NCBI GenBank assembly: GCA_002923315.1
Contig: BEHM01000008.1
Location: 1 to 64,000 of the forward strand
From: a bacterium HR10
GTDB lineage: Bacteria > Acidobacteriota > Blastocatellia > HR10
Reading direction: 5' to 3'
Length of the DNA stretch: 64,000 nucleotides
Under the pieces are notes generated by a model. That model searched no databases. It was given only the letters and a program-made list of their open reading frames with translations, and had not been told where the DNA came from. The translations under genes and the position numbers were made by a program. Within the stretch, counting starts at the first letter, position 1. Every line of letters begins with the position of its first letter. Of the stretch, positions 63,142 through 64,000 are shown one piece after another.

Positions 63142-63762
63142 ATGGGCGAGGAGCGCTCCATCACGGTCGCCGTCACGGGAGCCAGCGGCGCCTGCTACGC
63201 GCAGCGCCTGCTGCAGCTTCTGGATGCGAGCCCGCGCGTCCGACAGATCAATCTGCTCATCAGCGAGAATGGACGCCGCGTCTTCGCCGAGGAGCTGGAT
63301 GTGGACATCCCGCATCCGCTGAATCCAGAGGTGGCGGACCGGCTGGGGCTCTCTCGGCATAAGCTCGTGTGTTTCCAATTGAACGATCTGGGAGCACCGA
63401 TCTCCAGCGGTTCCTATCCGGTGGATGGCATGGTCATCGTCCCGTGCAGCGTCGGGACGCTGGGAGCGATCGCCACGGGCGCGACGACCAATCTGATCCA
63501 TCGGGCCGCCGATGTGATGTTGAAAGAGGGGCGGCGCCTCATCCTCGTCGTGCGCGAGACGCCGCTCAATGCCATCCACTTGCAGAACATGCTGACGCTG
63601 CGGCAACTCGGAGCGGTGATCCTGCCGGCCATGCCCGCGTTCTATCACCGCCCGCGCACGATTGAGGATCTGGTGAAGCACTTCGTCTATCGCATCCTGG
63701 ATCATCTGGGGATTGAACACCCGCAGGAGACGATGTGGCGAGGAGGTCGCGCATGGACATGA
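63142..63762 (+). CDS. ubiX: UbiX-type flavin prenyltransferase
   Basis: 206 residues. The fold opens with [20 protein letters not shown] (FMN site). Further blocks are [27 protein letters not shown] and [19 protein letters not shown], diagnostic for UbiX/Pad1. It makes the prenyl-FMN cofactor for UbiD-type decarboxylases. ATG 63142 gives the family N-terminus and lies after the promoter. ubiA overlaps its end by 10 bases. Confidence 0.93.
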   Translation: MGEERSITVAVTGASGACYAQRLLQLLDASPRVRQINLLISENGRRVFAEELDVDIPHPLNPEVADRLGLSRHKLVCFQLNDLGAPISSGSYPVDGMVIVPCSVGTLGAIATGATTNLIHRAADVMLKEGRRLILVVRETPLNAIHLQNMLTLRQLGAVILPAMPAFYHRPRTIEDLVKHFVYRILDHLGIEHPQETMWRGGRAWT

Positions 63763-64000
63763 GGGCGACGTCAGAGCTGTCTGCGCCCCGCTCTCTCGGA
63801 ACGGCGCTTTGGCGGAACACGCGCCTGACGCTGGAGATGATCAAGATCGAACACACCCTCTTCGCCCTGCCCTTCGCGCTGCTGGGAGCGATCCTCGCTG
63901 CCCGCGGGCTTCCCGATGGGCGCACGCTCTGGTGGATCCTCGTCGCCATGGTGGGGGCGCGCAGCGCCGCGATGGCCTTCAATCGGCTCGTGGATTGCGA
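63753..64000 (+). CDS. ubiA: UbiA-family prenyltransferase, 5' part (runs off right edge)
   Basis: 83 residues visible from ATG 63753, which has AGGAGG 6 bases upstream; ATG 63759 is an alternative. The N-terminus shows [20 protein letters not shown] (helix 1) and the first aspartate-rich motif beginning at [11 protein letters not shown], as in UbiA/MqnP enzymes that prenylate a benzoate- or naphthoate-type acceptor. Paired with ubiX, it fits quinone synthesis: ubiquinone or, more likely in such organisms, menaquinone by the futalosine route. Confidence 0.88.
   Translation, partial: MDMRATSELSAPRSLGTALWRNTRLTLEMIKIEHTLFALPFALLGAILAARGLPDGRTLWWILVAMVGARSAAMAFNRLVDC

Overview
The window is 64 kb of gene-dense, GC-rich chromosomal DNA from a diderm bacterium. 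The gene set fits an Acidobacteriota-like organism: a large Oar-type TonB-dependent receptor with an N-terminal carboxypeptidase-regulatory domain, a secreted VWFA-related protein, DUF1326, FG-GAP and DUF4097 secreted proteins, and Arg/Glu-rich proteins of the kind often seen in thermophiles. This taxonomic reading is inference. No rRNA, tRNA, CRISPR array, prophage or plasmid gene was recognised. The only mobile element is one IS200/IS605-type tnpB unit.

Layout. 1-459: 5' part of a secreted protein running off the left edge. 460-905: no recognised gene. 906-8106 (+): a short family A DNA polymerase, an anchored zinc-ribbon/DUF4097 protein, a SagB-type oxidoreductase, MurQ, a lipoprotein and an MFS transporter. 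8094-10749 (-): HAD hydrolase, PQQ-type sugar dehydrogenase lipoprotein, BirA. 10928-11809 (+): CDF metal transporter. 11804-15995 (-): operon trmFO - VWFA protein - xerC/D - GNAT. 16072-18542 (-): 2TM protein, DsbA-like protein, M28 peptidase. 18802-24279 (-): a CBS protein, two-subunit 2-oxoacid:ferredoxin oxidoreductase, a second zinc-ribbon CBS protein, an Nfu Fe-S carrier and a TPR protein. 24441-28275 (+): ispG, nicotinamidase, ribosomal protein S1. 28478-32329 (+): Oar-like receptor with its own promoter and two hairpins behind it. 32559-33857 (-): class III aminotransferase. 34056-34981 (+): small membrane protein and thiE. 35012-41038 (-): a PaoABC-like exported molybdenum hydroxylase followed by small and secreted proteins. 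41126-44335 (-): site-2 protease, peptidoglycan-binding protein, HtrA. 44463-48410 (+): a lipoprotein, ABC permease and ATPase, small membrane protein and LolA-like protein, which together look like a lipoprotein-sorting (Lol-type) locus. 48257-49687 (-): tnpB. 49985-51727 (+): FG-GAP protein. 51753-53072 (-): hutI. 53222-57602 (+): AmgK-like sugar kinase, DUF255 thioredoxin protein, GT4 glycosyltransferase. 57619-59432 (-): aroK-aroA. 59572-60360 (+): anti-sigma kinase and STAS antagonist. 60372-62989 (-): aroB and an M3-like peptidase. 63142-64000 (+): ubiX and the start of ubiA.

How the genes work together. Themes are envelope biogenesis and quality control (HtrA, S2P, DsbA-like, Lol-like genes, Oar, peptidoglycan recycling by MurQ and AmgK), core biosynthesis (shikimate genes aroK/aroA/aroB, MEP-pathway ispG, thiE, birA, quinone ubiX/ubiA), and redox metabolism linked to ferredoxin and molybdenum enzymes. 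Many promoters resemble the sigma70 consensus. In several cases (amgK-like, dsbA-like, trmFO, lolA-like) the -10 box lies so close to the start codon that the mRNA would have little or no leader. All functional calls rest on reading motifs by eye; no database search was run.
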